Of a stretch of 5,932 bases of DNA, positions 5,251 through 5,932 are shown one piece after another. How positions within the stretch are numbered: position 1 is the stretch's first letter; each line of letters opens with the position of its first letter. The translations under genes were made by a program, and so were the position numbers. The notes beneath the pieces are model-generated. The model did no database searches. It worked only from the letters and a program-made list of their open reading frames with translations, and was not told where the DNA came from. The stretch comes from Bdellovibrionales bacterium (GTDB lineage Bacteria > Bdellovibrionota > UBA1018), in NCBI GenBank assembly GCA_018968995.1, contig JAGWZD010000138.1:1-5932 (forward strand). Direction: 5' to 3'.

Positions 5251-5932
5251 TCAAAGAAGCTTTAGCGCAGACATCGGATTCTGATTAGCCTGCGCCAAGA
5301 CTGCGATTCCTGCTTGCTGAAGAATATTCTCTCTCACCAAATTTGAAGTTTCTTCAGCAATGTCCGTATCAGAAATTCGAGACCGAGCCGCCATCAGATT
5401 CTCTTTTCCGATAGTGAGATTGTTCGCCGTGGAGTGCAATTTGTTCTGCATTGCACCCAGGCGAGCGCGAGTTTCACTGACTCGGTTCAAGGCGGAGTCT
5501 ACTGCATCGATGGAAGATCGGGCATCATCGATTGTTTCTGATTTCACGCCACTAATTCCTAGCGCATCCGCTCTCACATCATTTTCAGAGACATTAAATC
5601 CGATTCGATCGTGCTCATCGCTACGAATTCCTACCTGGAGCTCAAGCTGAGACTTTCCTTGGCCATTCAGCAGAGGCGTTCCGTTAAAGGTGGTAACATT
5701 CGCGATTCGATCCACCTCTGCAGTCAGGCTTTGGACCTCTTGGTTGATAAAACCTCGTTCTTTATCGCCGATGGTATCCGAAGCGGCTTGGATCGACAGT
5801 TCACGTAAACGAACCAAAATATTTCCCACTTCAGAAAGTCCGCCTTCGGCAACCTGAACCAGCGATATACCATTGTTGGCATTTTTTTCAGCCTCACCCG
5901 TCGATCGGATCTGTGCTCTCAAGTTTTCGGAG
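5251..5932 (-). CDS. fliC: Flagellin, short D0/D1-only form (5' end missing)
   Basis: Structural subunit of the flagellar filament, exported through the flagellar type III system. The visible 226 residues run from SENLRAQIRS to the end ANQNPMSALKLL. Upstream codons continue in frame to the window edge, so the TTG at 5922 is internal and about 50 N-terminal residues are missing. The N-terminal flagellin domain covers NANNGISLVQVAEGGLSE and LVRLRELSIQAASDT, then VTTFNGTPLLNG. The C-terminal domain covers DSALNRVSETRARLGAMQNKL and DTDIAEETSNLVRENILQQAG. Only about 50 residues separate the two domains, so the variable outer D2/D3 domains are absent. The inferred total is near 275 residues, as in Bdellovibrio-type flagellins. 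It is transcribed toward the M48 gene and ends 110 bp from it. Its promoter is outside the window. Such bacteria often carry several flagellin copies, so the symbol is generic. Identity is certain. Confidence 0.95.
   Translation of the reverse strand, partial: SENLRAQIRSTGEAEKNANNGISLVQVAEGGLSEVGNILVRLRELSIQAASDTIGDKERGFINQEVQSLTAEVDRIANVTTFNGTPLLNGQGKSQLELQVGIRSDEHDRIGFNVSENDVRADALGISGVKSETIDDARSSIDAVDSALNRVSETRARLGAMQNKLHSTANNLTIGKENLMAARSRISDTDIAEETSNLVRENILQQAGIAVLAQANQNPMSALKLL

Noticed and set aside
5360..5650. Plus-strand reading frame opposite flagellin
   Set aside because: It is the complement of strongly conserved flagellin codons and has no domain of its own.
5920..5922. TTG as flagellin start
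   Set aside because: The preceding codons read S-E-N in frame, continuing the conserved SENLRAQ block, so the true start is beyond the window.
1..5932. An undescribed defence, toxin-antitoxin, CRISPR or secretion system
   Set aside because: Every sizeable frame is explained by a known family. No spaced direct repeats, small paired genes or nuclease/NTPase modules are visible.

Overview
This window looks like chromosomal DNA from a flagellated Gram-negative bacterium, most likely a Bdellovibrio-like member of the Bdellovibrionota. The lineage call is inference. It rests mainly on the flagellin: its D0/D1-only architecture, the SENLRAQIRS-type N-terminal block and the NPMSALKLL ending resemble flagellins of that group. 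No rRNA, tRNA, CRISPR array, insertion sequence or phage module is visible. Coding density is high and nothing suggests recent transfer.

Positions 1-5140, plus strand: five co-directional genes. A tyrosine recombinase of the XerC/XerD type is cut by the left edge, but all its catalytic residues are present. It overlaps a DedA-family membrane protein by 17 bp. The DedA gene overlaps an exported M14 zinc carboxypeptidase gene through an ATGA junction. Four bases after that lies a GT39/ArnT-like multi-membrane glycosyltransferase. After a 93-bp gap comes a polytopic M48 metallopeptidase with its own good ribosome binding site. The first four genes are packed like an operon with translational coupling. 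The M48 gene may be its last member or a separate unit.

Positions 5141-5250: a short convergent junction with two strong stem-loops. The one next to the M48 stop is followed by a T-run only when read on the minus strand, so it probably ends the flagellin transcript.

Positions 5251-5932, minus strand: the C-terminal four-fifths or so of a short flagellin, cut by the right edge.

The central genes share an envelope theme. DedA proteins are linked to recycling of undecaprenyl phosphate. ArnT-like GT39 enzymes use an undecaprenyl-phosphate sugar on the periplasmic face. The M14 enzyme has the residues of murein-peptide amidases/carboxypeptidases plus a signal peptide. A joint role in envelope modification is plausible but unproven. 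I found no convincing evidence of a wholly new system. The most useful leads are the DedA/GT39 pairing, the exported MpaA-like enzyme and a slippery A8 tract in the glycosyltransferase gene.
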